The position numbers and the translations under genes are program-made. This document shows, in pieces, positions 29,812 through 41,038 of a stretch of 64,000 nt of DNA. This stretch comes from Burkholderiales bacterium. GTDB taxonomy: Bacteria; Pseudomonadota; Gammaproteobacteria; Burkholderiales; Burkholderiaceae_C. A model generated the notes under the pieces. That model was not told where the DNA came from and made no database searches. It saw only the letters and a list, made by a program, of their open reading frames with translations. How positions within the stretch are numbered: the first letter of the stretch is position 1; each line of letters begins with the position of its first letter. Location of the stretch: contig CANGHK010000008.1 of the NCBI GenBank assembly GCA_947453625.1, positions 1 to 64,000 of the forward strand, written 5' to 3'.

Positions 29812-32658
29812 GTGATCGACGCCGCTGCCCTGCAGAGCGTCATCGAGGCCATGTTGCGCGACCTGCAACCGGGCGCGCCGGGGCTGCCGGCAGTGACGCC
29901 GTCCAGCGTGCTCGACCGCGACCTCGGGCTCGACAGCCTGGCGCGTCTGGAACTGCTGATGCGCACCGAGCGCACTTTCGGCGTGCAACTGCCCGAAGAC
30001 ACGCTGCAGCAGGCCGAAACCGTGGCCGACCTGTTGCAGGCCTTGCAACGCGGCGCCGCCGCCGCACCCGTGGCCCCAGCCGTGGCCCCACCCGCCCGAG
30101 CCCCGCGCGCGGCGCCGGTCGCCAGCCCTGCGGCGGATTCCACCGTCCCGGCGGCCCCGGACGACGCCACCACCCTGCTCGAGGTGCTGGACTGGCACCT
30201 GCGGGCCCACCCCGACCAGACCCAGGTGATCTGCCTGGTCGACGAGGTCGAGCACCAGCTGAGCTACGCCGCACTGGTCGAATCGGCCGCCGCGATCGCT
30301 GCCGGCTTGCAGCGCGCCGGCGTGACCGCGCGCCAGAGCGTGGCACTGATGCTGCCGACCTCGCCCGACTATTTCGGCGTCTACCTCGGCATTCTCCGGG
30401 CCGGGGCGGTGCCGGTGCCGATCTACCCGCCGGCGCGGGCCTCGCAACTCGAGGACCATGTGCTGCGCCATGCCGGCCTGTTGGCCAACGCCCAGGCCAA
30501 GCTGCTGGTGACGGTGCCGGAGGCGATGGGGGTGGCCCGGCTGCTGCAAGCCCGCGTGCCGGGCCTGCGGCAACTGCGCACGCCCGCTCAGCTGGTTTCA
30601 CGCGCGGACGCGGCACCGGCCGGGCCCGGTCTTGCGCCCGCAATGGTGGCGCCGCGCGGCGACGACATCGCCTTTCTGCAGTACACCTCGGGCAGCACCG
30701 GCAAGCCCAAGGGCGTGGTGCTGACCCATGCCAACCTGCTGGCCAACATCCGCGCGATGGCGCTGGCCGAGCAGGTCACGCCGCGCGACGTGTTCGTCAG
30801 CTGGCTGCCGCTCTACCACGACATGGGTTTGATCGGCGCCTGGCTGACCGGCCTGTACATCGGATTTCCGCTGGTGGTGATGGCGCCGCTGGCCTTTCTG
30901 GCCCAGCCGCTGCGCTGGTTGCAGGCTATAACCCATTACCGCGGCACGCTGTCGGCGGCACCCAACTTCGCCTACGCGCTGTGCCTCAAGCACATCAGCG
31001 ACACCGACCTGGCCGGGCTGGACCTGAGCAGCTGGCGCTTGGCCTGCAATGGCGCCGAGGCAGTCAGCCCCGACACGCTGCAGCGCTTCGGTCAGCGCTT
31101 CGCCGCCTGCGGCCTGCGGCCCGAGGCGATCGCGCCGGTCTACGGCCTGGCCGAGGCCTGCGTCGGCCTGCTGTTCCCGCCACTCGGGCGCGCGCCGGTG
31201 ATCGACCACATCCAGCGCGAGCCCTTCACGCGACAGCGCAGGGCCGTGCCAGCGCCCGGCGACGATACCGGCTCGCTGAGCTTTGTCGCCTGCGGTCGGC
31301 CCCTGCCTGGCCATGCGGTGCGCCTGCTCGACGACGCGGGCCGCGAGGTAGGCGAGCGCGTCGAAGGCCGGCTCGAGTTCAGCGGGCCATCGGCCACCGC
31401 GGGCTATTTCCGCAACCCGGCGATGACCGAGCGGCTGATCCACGACGGCTGGCTCGACACCGGCGACCGTGCCTACCGAGCGGACGGCGACTATTTCATC
31501 ACCGGCCGGGTCAAGGACATCATCATCCGGGGCGGCCGCAACCTCTACCCGCAGGAGATCGAGGAAGCAGTGGGTGCCGTCGCCGGTGTGCGCCAGGGCT
31601 GCGTCGCGGCCTTCGGCAGCCCCGATGCCGCCACCGGCACCGAACGCCTGGTGGTGATGGCCGAGGTGCGCGCCCCGGCTGCCACGCTCCGGGAGCCGCT
31701 GCGCGAAGCCGTGCTGCACGCGGTGACCGCGGCGATAGGCGAGCCACCCGACCAGGTGCTGCTGGTGGCACCGCACACTGTGCTCAAGACCTCGAGCGGC
31801 AAGGTGCGGCGCTCGGCCTGCCGCGATCTGGCCGAGTCTGGTCAACTCGACGCGCCCGCCGCGTCGGCGCGTCGGCAATGGCTGCGGCTGGCCTGGAGCA
31901 GCGCGGCAGCGCGCCTGCGCCAGACTGGTGGCGCGCTGGCCGAGCTGGCTTTCGGGCTGCGCGCCTGGGCGGTGTTCAGCCTGCTGGCGCTGCCCGTCTG
32001 GGTTCTTGCCGTCGTCCAGCCCAGCCCGGCGCGCGCCTGGGCCGTGGGCGGCGAGGCCATCCGACTGCTGCTGCGGCTGTGCGGCCTGAGCCTGGAGGTG
32101 CGCGGCCTGGACCAGTTGCCGGCCGGGCCTTGCGTGCTGGTGGTCAACCATGCCAGCTATGTCGACGGCCTGCTGCTGGTGGCGGCCCTGCCACGGCCTT
32201 TCGCCTTCGTCGCCAAGCGCGAGTTGCGCGGCAGCGGGCTGCTGCGCTTGCCGCTGCAGCGCCTGGGCACCGAATTCGTCGAACGCTTCGACGTCGAGCG
32301 CAGCGTGGCCGACGCCACCCGGCTGGCCGACGCCGTGGCGAGCGGACGCTCGCTGGCCTACTTCCCGGAGGGCACGTTCGCGGCCCAGCCCGACCTGCTG
32401 CCCTTCCACCTCGGCGCCTTCCTGGCGGCCGCCCAGGCCGGTGTGCCGGTGCTGCCGGTGGCGCTGCGGGGCAGCCGCACGCTGCTGCCCGGCGGCTGCT
32501 GGTGGCCGCGTCCGGCCCGGCTGGAGATCGAGGTCTGCACCCCCGTGCCGCCCAGGATCGAGGGTGCCGATCTGTTCGCTGCCGCGGTGCGGCTGCGCGA
32601 GGCTGCACGCCAGGCCATGCGGCGCGTGCTCGACCGCAACCCGCCGGACGCTGGCTGA
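29812..32658 (+). CDS. ACP-FAAL-acyltransferase three-domain fusion
   Basis: 948 residues with an unusual order. (1) An N-terminal acyl-carrier domain, about 1-75, with the phosphopantetheine Ser42 in LGLDSLARLE. (2) An AMP-forming acyl-activating domain of the fatty-acyl-AMP ligase (FAAL) kind, about 125-680, with YTSGSTGKPKG (291-301) and FVSWLPLYHDMGLIGAWL. (3) A PlsC-type lysophospholipid acyltransferase domain, about 720-940, with NHASYVD (His780 and Asp785) and FPEGT (851-855). In principle one chain could activate a fatty acid, load it on its own carrier and pass it to a lipid acceptor. E. coli Aas has acyltransferase and synthetase in the opposite order and no carrier. Start is GTG at 29812. 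A lipid hydrolase follows 120 bases on. Substrate unknown. Confidence 0.88.
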   Translation: MIDAAALQSVIEAMLRDLQPGAPGLPAVTPSSVLDRDLGLDSLARLELLMRTERTFGVQLPEDTLQQAETVADLLQALQRGAAAAPVAPAVAPPARAPRAAPVASPAADSTVPAAPDDATTLLEVLDWHLRAHPDQTQVICLVDEVEHQLSYAALVESAAAIAAGLQRAGVTARQSVALMLPTSPDYFGVYLGILRAGAVPVPIYPPARASQLEDHVLRHAGLLANAQAKLLVTVPEAMGVARLLQARVPGLRQLRTPAQLVSRADAAPAGPGLAPAMVAPRGDDIAFLQYTSGSTGKPKGVVLTHANLLANIRAMALAEQVTPRDVFVSWLPLYHDMGLIGAWLTGLYIGFPLVVMAPLAFLAQPLRWLQAITHYRGTLSAAPNFAYALCLKHISDTDLAGLDLSSWRLACNGAEAVSPDTLQRFGQRFAACGLRPEAIAPVYGLAEACVGLLFPPLGRAPVIDHIQREPFTRQRRAVPAPGDDTGSLSFVACGRPLPGHAVRLLDDAGREVGERVEGRLEFSGPSATAGYFRNPAMTERLIHDGWLDTGDRAYRADGDYFITGRVKDIIIRGGRNLYPQEIEEAVGAVAGVRQGCVAAFGSPDAATGTERLVVMAEVRAPAATLREPLREAVLHAVTAAIGEPPDQVLLVAPHTVLKTSSGKVRRSACRDLAESGQLDAPAASARRQWLRLAWSSAAARLRQTGGALAELAFGLRAWAVFSLLALPVWVLAVVQPSPARAWAVGGEAIRLLLRLCGLSLEVRGLDQLPAGPCVLVVNHASYVDGLLLVAALPRPFAFVAKRELRGSGLLRLPLQRLGTEFVERFDVERSVADATRLADAVASGRSLAYFPEGTFAAQPDLLPFHLGAFLAAAQAGVPVLPVALRGSRTLLPGGCWWPRPARLEIEVCTPVPPRIEGADLFAAAVRLREAARQAMRRVLDRNPPDAG

Positions 32659-32778
32659 GCCTGGCCGAGCTTGGCGCAGGCGCGTGCCGGCCGGAATCGG
32701 GATTGCCGTTGCGCAATGGCGCGCAGGCCGCAGCGCTACAGACTGAGCCATGTCAAGCCAGCAAACCGGGGGTCGCCC

Positions 32779-33771
32779 ATGGCGCCGCATGTGCGCGTGA
32801 TCGAAGGACGCGCCAGCTGGCGCAGCCGCGCTTTTCAGGCCCTGCTGCGGGCGCTGTCGCGCAAACCCCTGCTGCCAGACGCCGACCTGTCCGCGCTGCG
32901 CCAGCGCTACGCGGCCTGGGACGCCAGGCATGGGCCGGTCGAACGCAGCGCGCTGCGCGAGCCGGTCGACTGCCATGGCGTCGCCGCCGATTGGGTCACT
33001 GTGCCGGAGACGCAAGCGGGGCGTACGCTGTTCTGCCTGCACGGCGGCTCGTTCGCCTTCCGCTTTCCCAACACCCATGCGGCATTTGCGGCCAGGCTGT
33101 GCCGACGGCTAGGCGCGCGGGCTCTGATCCCGGACTATCGGTTGGCGCCCGAGCACCCGTTTCCGGCCGCGCCCGATGATTGCCACACCGCCTACCGCTG
33201 GCTGTTGGCCAGCGGCATCGCCGCGCGCGAGGTGGTGTTCGTCGGCGACTCGGCCGGCGGCAACCTGGCGCTGGTCACGCTGCACCGTGCGCTCGGCGCC
33301 GGCCAGCCGCTGCCGGCCTGCGCGGTGCTGCTGTCACCGGCGGTCGATTGCACCCTCAACAGCAACAGCATGATCGATAACGGGAACCGCGACCCGATGT
33401 TGCGCCTGAGCGACCTGCTCGTGCTACGCCGCAACTATGTGCCGTCGCCGCAGCTCTACACCCACCCCGAGGTCTCGCCGCTGTTCGCCGACTTCAGCGG
33501 CTTTCCGCCACTCTTGCTGCAGGCCGGCAGCTCGGAGATGCTGCGCGACGAAGCGATACGAACGGCGCAAAAGGCGCATGACGCGGGCGTCGACGTCGAA
33601 GTCGAACTTTGGCCTGAAACCCCGCATGTGTTCCAGGTTGCGCCCTTCCTGCCCGAATCGGCAATGGCGATCGAGCACATCGCGGCCTTCGTGGCCCAGC
33701 GCGCGGGCTGGGTCTGTCTGCCGGCAGCGATGCCGCGCAGCATCCTGCGGGTCGACGGTGCGCCGGCCTGA
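32779..33771 (+). CDS. Alpha/beta hydrolase, hormone-sensitive-lipase family
   Basis: 330 residues from ATG at 32779 (GGGGGT upstream). The HSL-family oxyanion motif is LHGGSFAFR and the nucleophile is Ser158 in GDSAGG. The catalytic acid is probably Asp257 (MLRDEAI) and the base His283 (PHVF), giving a full triad. YRLAPEHPFPAAPDD is the typical HSL segment. Such enzymes hydrolyse short- to medium-chain esters in the cytoplasm. It follows the ACP-FAAL-acyltransferase gene on the same strand, so it may act on the same lipid. An upstream in-frame ATG at 32671 has no support. Confidence 0.88.
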   Translation: MAPHVRVIEGRASWRSRAFQALLRALSRKPLLPDADLSALRQRYAAWDARHGPVERSALREPVDCHGVAADWVTVPETQAGRTLFCLHGGSFAFRFPNTHAAFAARLCRRLGARALIPDYRLAPEHPFPAAPDDCHTAYRWLLASGIAAREVVFVGDSAGGNLALVTLHRALGAGQPLPACAVLLSPAVDCTLNSNSMIDNGNRDPMLRLSDLLVLRRNYVPSPQLYTHPEVSPLFADFSGFPPLLLQAGSSEMLRDEAIRTAQKAHDAGVDVEVELWPETPHVFQVAPFLPESAMAIEHIAAFVAQRAGWVCLPAAMPRSILRVDGAPA

Positions 33772-33779
33772 CCCTCTGC

Positions 33780-33947
33780 TCAGCGCGCATCGCGGTGCCG
33801 CAAGGCCAGGCCCACCCACTCGAGCATCACACCGAGCATGAAGAGCGCGATTCCGGACTCGACCGACGGCGACATCAGCATCGTCAGGATGCCGGCAACG
33901 ACCAGCACCAGTGACACCACGCGCCGGGTACGCCACTGCTTGACCAT
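33780..33947 (-). CDS. Small two-helix membrane protein
   Basis: 55 residues from ATG at 33947, with AAAGGA seven bases upstream. The basic N-terminus MVKQWRTRR is followed by two hydrophobic helices (about residues 10-25 and 32-48) and a charged end (LRHRDAR). A frame extension to 34016 has no site. I do not recognise a family. It converges with the hydrolase gene with an eight-base gap and is transcribed away from glgC. Small size keeps confidence moderate, but the site and helix pattern are convincing. Confidence 0.65.
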   Translation of the reverse strand: MVKQWRTRRVVSLVLVVAGILTMLMSPSVESGIALFMLGVMLEWVGLALRHRDAR

Positions 33948-34295
33948 GGTGGATTCCTTTGCCCTGTCACCTGAACCTTCTCCGCCGCGCTCGGTCGCCG
34001 CATCCCCCTGACCCATTGCCCGCGGCCTCTTCCCAAAGCCAATCTAGAACATCCAAGGCGGGGCCGATTGAGCCTGCGCAATCGGGTCAGAGGACGGGTC
34101 CGCGGCAGCGCCCGCGACCGCGCGCCGGCCCGGCGCGGCAGCGGTCGACTCGCTTGACAGAACGCAACGCTGAGCAAGCTTGCTGTGCCAAGCTGCTGGC
34201 CATGCAGAGCTCACCATGACCGCAATATCGCGACCCAATCCAGCCCGGCGCGGGTTCGGCACCGTCGAATCGGCCCAGCCGACGGGTCGTCCGGG
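33948..34295. other. Intergenic region upstream of glgC
   Basis: A 348-base gap between divergent starts. A perfect TTGACA at 34154-34159 could be a -35 box for glgC, but I find no good -10 at 16-18 bases. Nothing else recognisable. Confidence 0.6.
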
Positions 34296-35540
34296 ATGAT
34301 CACCGACGCACGGCGGAGCCTGGCCAGTCGGACCTATGCCCTGGTTCTGGCCGGCGGACGCGGCAGCCGGCTCAGGCGGCTGACCGACCACCGCGCCAAA
34401 CCCGCGATGCCGTTTTCCGGGACCCAACGCATCATCGACTTCGCGCTCAGCAACTGCGTCAACTCGGGGCTGCGCCGCATCGGTGTGCTGACGCAGTACA
34501 AGGCGCAGAGCCTGATCCGCCATGTCGAACGCAGCTGGGGCTTTCTGGAGGCCAGCCTGGGTGAATACGTCGACGTCGTGCCGGCCCAGCAACAGACCGG
34601 CGAAGGCTGGTACAGCGGCACCGCGAACGCGGTCTACCAGAACCTGAGCATCCTGCGCGAGGCCAGTCCGGCCTATGTCATCGTGCTCGGTGGCGACCAT
34701 GTCTACAAGATGGACTACGCCATCCTGCTGGCCGAGCATGTGGCGCGCGCGGCCGACCTGACGGTGTGCTGCCTGGAGGTGGGGCTGGAGCAAGCCCGTG
34801 AATTCGGCGTCGTGACGGTCGACGACGCACAGCGCATCGTCGGCTTCGAGGAAAAACCTGATCGGCCGACAGCGCTGCCGGACAAGCCAGGTCGGGTGCT
34901 CGCCAGCATGGGGATCTACGCCTTCAACGCCGACTTCCTGATCGCCCAACTCGAGCGCGACGCAGCCGACGCCGGGTCCAGCCACGACTTCGGTCGCGAC
35001 CTGATCCCGGCGGCGATCGCCGCGGCCCGGGTCTATGCCCACCACTTCGAGACCAGCTGCGTCAACATGGTCGGCGACCGGCCCTATTGGCGCGACGTCG
35101 GCACGGTGGACGCCTACTGGGAGGCCAACCTGGACCTCACGCATGTGGTGCCCGAGCTCAACCTCTACGACCCGGCCTGGCCGATGCCTGGCCGCCAGCC
35201 CAACCGTCCGCCGGCCAAGTTCGTCTTCAACGAGGTGCAGCGGCGGGGCATGGCCATCGACTCGCTGGTGTCGGGCGGCTGCATCGTCAGCGGAGCCACG
35301 GTGCGCAGTTCGATCCTGTTCTACAACGTGCGGGTCGGCGAGCGCAGCGTGGTCGAGGAATCGGTCGTGCTGCCCAACGTGACGATTGGCCGCGGCGTGC
35401 AGTTGCGGCGTGCCATCATCGACAAGCGCTGCGTGCTGCCGGACGGCTTCCAGGCCGGGCTCGACCCGGAACACGACGGCGCCCGCTTCGACGTCAGCGA
35501 GCGCGGCATAACGCTGGTGACGCGCGAGATGCTGGACTGA
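34296..35540 (+). CDS. glgC: Glucose-1-phosphate adenylyltransferase
   Basis: Makes ADP-glucose from ATP and glucose-1-phosphate, the committed step of glycogen synthesis. 414 residues from ATG at 34296. The N-terminal nucleotidyltransferase fold has [20 protein letters not shown] and the catalytic region [32 protein letters not shown] is the sugar-phosphate site. The C-terminal left-handed beta-helix covers about residues 300-400 ([17 protein letters not shown]). An in-frame ATG 37 codons earlier adds unconserved residues. glgX follows closely; glgA and glgB are not in the window. Confidence 0.94.
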   Translation: MITDARRSLASRTYALVLAGGRGSRLRRLTDHRAKPAMPFSGTQRIIDFALSNCVNSGLRRIGVLTQYKAQSLIRHVERSWGFLEASLGEYVDVVPAQQQTGEGWYSGTANAVYQNLSILREASPAYVIVLGGDHVYKMDYAILLAEHVARAADLTVCCLEVGLEQAREFGVVTVDDAQRIVGFEEKPDRPTALPDKPGRVLASMGIYAFNADFLIAQLERDAADAGSSHDFGRDLIPAAIAAARVYAHHFETSCVNMVGDRPYWRDVGTVDAYWEANLDLTHVVPELNLYDPAWPMPGRQPNRPPAKFVFNEVQRRGMAIDSLVSGGCIVSGATVRSSILFYNVRVGERSVVEESVVLPNVTIGRGVQLRRAIIDKRCVLPDGFQAGLDPEHDGARFDVSERGITLVTREMLD

Positions 35541-35590
35541 CCGTGCGGCAGCCGTCCCGGTCCGCGGCAACAGCGACTCGCGCGCCCACC

Positions 35591-37741
35591 ATGCCTGTCC
35601 CGCCCCCGCTTGGCGCCGCACCGCTGCCGGGCCGGCCGCATCCGCTGGGCGCGCAAGTGACTCCGACCGGCGTCAACTTCAGCGTCTACTCGCGCCACGC
35701 CGAACGCGTCGAACTGCTGCTCTACGACCCTTGCGACACCGCCCAGCCCGCGCGAACGATCGTGCTCGACAAGCACCCCCACCGCACCTGGCACTACTGG
35801 CATGTGTTCGTGCCCGGGCTGGCGGCCGGGCAGGTCTATGCCTGGCGCGCGCACGGCGTGTTCGACCCGGCCCGAGGGCACCGCTTCGACGGCGACAAGT
35901 TGCTGCTTGACCCCTATGGCCGCGCGGTGGCGCTGCCCGCCGAGTACCGGCGCAGCGCGGCAATGTCCAGGGGGCGCAACGACCCCTGGGCGTTCAAGAG
36001 CGTGGTCGCCGACGACCAGGCCTACGACTGGAACGGCGACGCGCCGCTGCGCCGGCCGTTTGCCCAGACCGTGATCTACGAGGCCCATGTCGGCGGCTTC
36101 ACCCGCCACCCCAGTTCGGGCGTGGCCGACGGGCAGCGCGGCACCTACGCCGGCCTGGTCGAGAAGATTCCCTACCTGGTCGACCTGGGTGTCACGGCCG
36201 TCGAGTTGATGCCGGTATTCCAGTTCGACCCGCAGGACGCACCGCCGGGCAAGACCAACTACTGGGGCTATGCGCCGGTGTCTTTCTTCGCGCCGCATGC
36301 CGGCTACGCCGTCACCCGCGATCCGCTGGCCGTGCTCGACGAGTTCCGCGACATGGTCAAGGCGCTGCACCGCGCCGGGCTCGAGCTGATCCTCGACGTG
36401 GTCTACAACCACAGCGCCGAGGGCGGCGAACAGGGGCCCTGCCTGGGCCTGCGCGGGCTGGACAACGCCACCTACTACATGCTGGATGAGGACGGCCGCT
36501 ATGCCAACTTCTCGGGCTGCGGCAACACCCTCAACGCCAACCAGGCGGTAGTGCGCCGATTGATCCTCGACAGCCTGCACTACTGGGGGCAGGTGATGCA
36601 TGTCGACGGCTTTCGTTTCGACTTGGCGTCCATCCTGTCGCGCGATGAGGGCGGCCGGCCGCTGGCCAAGCCACCGGTGCTGTGGGACATAGCCTCCGAC
36701 CCGGTGCTGGCCGGCACCAAGCTGATTGCCGAGGCCTGGGACGCCGCCGGCCTGTACCAGGTGGGCGGCTTTGCCGGCGACCACTGGAAGGAGTGGAACG
36801 GGCGTTTCCGCGACGACGTGCGGTCCTTCGTGCGTGGCGACGCGGGCACGGTGGCGGCCCTGGCCGACCGGCTGCTGGGCAGCCCGGCGCTCTATGCCGC
36901 CAGCCAGCGCGAGCCGGCGCAGAGCATCAACTTCGTCACCAGCCACGACGGCTTCACGCTAGACGACCTGGTGTCGTACAACCTCAAGCACAACCTGTCC
37001 AACGGCGAGGACGGACGCGACGGCAGCGACGACAACCGCAGCTGGAACTGCGGCGTCGAGGGCCCCACCGATGACCCGCAGGTGCTGGCGCTGCGCACGC
37101 GACAGATCAAGAACTTGCTGGCGATCAACGTGCTGTCGCTAGGCACGCCGATGCTGCTGATGGGCGACGAGATGCGCCGCAGCCAGCAGGGCAACAACAA
37201 CGCCTACTGCCACGACGCAGGCCAGGACAACCCGACCCAGTGGCTGGACTGGACGCTGCTGCAGCGCCACGCCGACATCCACCGCTTCGTGCGTGGCCTC
37301 ATACAGATCCGCAACCTGCGCGAATCGGTGCGCATCGACCACCACCTGACCCTGGACGAGCTCACCGCGCGGGTCAAGGTGCACTTGCACGGCGTGCGGC
37401 TGGACGCGCCCGACGTCGGCGTCGAATCGCACACCCTGGCCGTCACCGCCAGCAGCCTGTCGGGCGACCTGCTGATGCACTTCGCGCTCAACGCCTACTG
37501 GGAGGCGATGGACTTCGAGCTGCCGGCGCTGCCGCCCTGGGCTGCCACCGGCTGGCGGCGCGTGATCGACTCGGCGCGTCCGTCACCCCAGGACCTGGTC
37601 GATTTCACCCAGGCAGCCAGGGTGCCCGGCACGACGCACCGGGTGGCGGCGCGCTCGGTGGTGGTGCTGTTCGCGGCGGGGCATGGCACCGCAGGCTCGG
37701 TCCGGCTGGCGTCCGGGGTGGCGCCGCTGGCACCGGCCTGA
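35591..37741 (+). CDS. glgX: Glycogen debranching enzyme GlgX
   Basis: Isoamylase-type glycoside hydrolase 13 that removes limit-dextrin branches from glycogen. 716 residues. An N-terminal carbohydrate-binding CBM48 domain comes first (HPLGAQVTPTGVNFSVYSRH), then the catalytic barrel. Conserved regions are DVVYNH, the nucleophile Asp in HVDGFRFDLAS, the acid Glu in LIAEAWDAAG and the transition-state Asp in FVTSHDGFT. A C-terminal beta domain ends the protein. ATG at 35591 is chosen; GTG at 35543 is a possible alternative three bases after glgC. In an operon with glgC. Confidence 0.92.
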   Translation: MPVPPPLGAAPLPGRPHPLGAQVTPTGVNFSVYSRHAERVELLLYDPCDTAQPARTIVLDKHPHRTWHYWHVFVPGLAAGQVYAWRAHGVFDPARGHRFDGDKLLLDPYGRAVALPAEYRRSAAMSRGRNDPWAFKSVVADDQAYDWNGDAPLRRPFAQTVIYEAHVGGFTRHPSSGVADGQRGTYAGLVEKIPYLVDLGVTAVELMPVFQFDPQDAPPGKTNYWGYAPVSFFAPHAGYAVTRDPLAVLDEFRDMVKALHRAGLELILDVVYNHSAEGGEQGPCLGLRGLDNATYYMLDEDGRYANFSGCGNTLNANQAVVRRLILDSLHYWGQVMHVDGFRFDLASILSRDEGGRPLAKPPVLWDIASDPVLAGTKLIAEAWDAAGLYQVGGFAGDHWKEWNGRFRDDVRSFVRGDAGTVAALADRLLGSPALYAASQREPAQSINFVTSHDGFTLDDLVSYNLKHNLSNGEDGRDGSDDNRSWNCGVEGPTDDPQVLALRTRQIKNLLAINVLSLGTPMLLMGDEMRRSQQGNNNAYCHDAGQDNPTQWLDWTLLQRHADIHRFVRGLIQIRNLRESVRIDHHLTLDELTARVKVHLHGVRLDAPDVGVESHTLAVTASSLSGDLLMHFALNAYWEAMDFELPALPPWAATGWRRVIDSARPSPQDLVDFTQAARVPGTTHRVAARSVVVLFAAGHGTAGSVRLASGVAPLAPA

Positions 37742-37748
37742 ACCGGCT

Positions 37749-39593
<1,845 letters not shown>

Positions 39594-39619
39594 CGGCCGC
39601 CTGTTGGCTGAGAACCGGC

Positions 39620-39946
39620 TCAAGCGCGCAGGCCGGCGCGCTGCAGCAGGCCGCGCAGCCGGTCGATCTCGTCGAGCAGGTCGAGCATCAGCGCCGCGCT
39701 GTCCAGACTGGCCTGGAAGTCGCACTGCAAGCGCTGGATGCGGCGCACGCGCGCCAGTTCGTCACCGCCGAAGCGCCAGCCCGGCTCGCTGACCACGGGC
39801 TCGAGCAGGCCTTCGACGACCAGGGTCTGGATGTAGCCGGGTTCGGCCCCGCAGGCCTGGGCCAGATCGACCAGTTCGAGCCAGCCGTCAACGCCGAGCC
39901 AGACCTCATCGGGCGGCCGGGCGGGGGAGTCTGGCATCGTCGCCAT
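39620..39946 (-). CDS. cbpM: Chaperone modulator CbpM
   Basis: 108 residues, a specific inhibitor and modulator of the J-domain protein CbpA. It shows a MerR-like N-terminal helix-turn-helix ([28 protein letters not shown]) followed by an arm [27 protein letters not shown], the typical CbpM pattern. The start at 39946 is two bases after the cbpA stop, so they are coupled. The FtsH-like gene begins 26 bases after its stop. The pair cbpA-cbpM is well known; the added protease in the same operon is notable. Confidence 0.88.
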   Translation of the reverse strand: MATMPDSPARPPDEVWLGVDGWLELVDLAQACGAEPGYIQTLVVEGLLEPVVSEPGWRFGGDELARVRRIQRLQCDFQASLDSAALMLDLLDEIDRLRGLLQRAGLRA

Positions 39947-39948
39947 CG

Positions 39949-40926
39949 TCAGCTCGCCAGTCCCTGGCGCGGATCGAAGGCCAGGTCACTGGCCATGCGC
40001 CGGTAGGCCGCGTGGGCGGCCTCGGTGCGTGCAGGGGGCAGCACCAGTTCCAGCACCAGGTAGAGGTCGCCGGGCACGCTCGCAGCGTCACCGGCCGGGA
40101 TGCCGCGGCCCTTGAGCCGCAGCCGGCGGCCGGACTGCGAATTCGCCGGTACGCTGATCTCCACCGCACCGCCGGGGGTTGCCACCCGCACCTCGGCGCC
40201 CAGCGCGGCCTCCCAGGGTGCGACCGGCAGCGTGACATAGAGGTCGCGGCCCTCGACACGGTAGCGCGGATGGGGCTCGAACTGGACTTCCAGGTAGAGA
40301 TCGCCAGCCGTTGCGCCAACACCCGGCGCGCCCTGCCCGGCCAGGCGGATCTGCTGGCCGGCGCGCAAGCCCTTGGGAATCTTGACGCTGAACTGGCGCT
40401 CGCGCAGCGCGGTACGGCCCTGCGCATCGGTGGCGGGGCTCTGCAGCGTCAGGGTGCGGGTCGCACCGACGAAGGCGTCTTCGAGCGGCACGACGATACG
40501 GGCGTGGTGGTCCTGGCCACGGCCGGCAAAGCCCGCCTCGGCCGGCCGGCGGCGCGACCCGCTGCCCCGCCCGACGGCACCGAACAGGGTCTCGAAGAAA
40601 GCACTGTGGCCGCCGGACTGATCGCTCCAGCCATCAGGCGCGCCGCTGAATTCGAAGCCCGCTCCCCAGTCGGGTGGCGGCTGGAAATCGGGGCCGGCCT
40701 GCTGCCAGCGCTGGCCCAGCTGGTCGTAGGCGGCGCGCTTTTCTGGGTCTTGCAGCACCTCCCAGGCCTCGTTGATCTCCTGCATGCGCAGCTGCGCGTC
40801 GGCAGCCTTGCTGACATCGGGGTGGTGCTTGCGCACCAGACGGCGGTAGGCCTTCTTGATGTCGGCCGCAGCCGCGCCGCGCTCGACGCCTAGCACCTGG
40901 TAATAGTCCTTGAACTCCATCGCCAT
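39949..40926 (-). CDS. cbpA: Curved-DNA-binding J-domain co-chaperone CbpA
   Basis: DnaJ-class co-chaperone of DnaK, 325 residues from ATG at 40926 (GGGGAA upstream). The J domain is at the N-terminus (FKDYYQVLGV, with KHHPDVSK carrying the HPD motif). A Gly/Phe-rich linker follows (GAGFEFSGAPDGWSDQSGG), then two C-terminal beta domains. There is no Cys-rich zinc domain, which separates CbpA from DnaJ. Extension to 40989 has no site. It begins the cbpA-cbpM-ftsH operon. A weak heat-shock-like sequence (CTGTCAAA, 14 bases, CCCTGTCA) lies upstream, not convincing alone. Confidence 0.9.
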   Translation of the reverse strand: MAMEFKDYYQVLGVERGAAAADIKKAYRRLVRKHHPDVSKAADAQLRMQEINEAWEVLQDPEKRAAYDQLGQRWQQAGPDFQPPPDWGAGFEFSGAPDGWSDQSGGHSAFFETLFGAVGRGSGSRRRPAEAGFAGRGQDHHARIVVPLEDAFVGATRTLTLQSPATDAQGRTALRERQFSVKIPKGLRAGQQIRLAGQGAPGVGATAGDLYLEVQFEPHPRYRVEGRDLYVTLPVAPWEAALGAEVRVATPGGAVEISVPANSQSGRRLRLKGRGIPAGDAASVPGDLYLVLELVLPPARTEAAHAAYRRMASDLAFDPRQGLAS

Positions 40927-41038
40927 GGATTCCCCGCTCTGTTGCGGCATCCTGACAGGGCACAGCGTTTGCCATTTGACAGCCGTCAATCGGAGGCGGC
41001 GACCCCGATCGGTGGCAGGCCTCCACTAGACTCTCGCC

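Noticed and set aside
29787-29816. Nine-codon frame MSDLRVNAP in front of the FAAL fusion
   Set aside because: Overlap with the GTG start is suggestive of coupling, but no ribosome site or codon signal supports translation.
30598-33078. Long minus-strand open frame of 826 codons opposite the FAAL fusion
   Set aside because: Antisense to a multi-domain protein with clear motifs; low-complexity composition.
34154-34159. TTGACA as a glgC promoter
   Set aside because: No acceptable -10 box at 16-18 bases.
40941-41000. Heat-shock (sigma-32) promoter for cbpA
   Set aside because: CTGTCAAA-14-CCCTGTCA resembles the consensus only partly; mentioned with the gene, not annotated.
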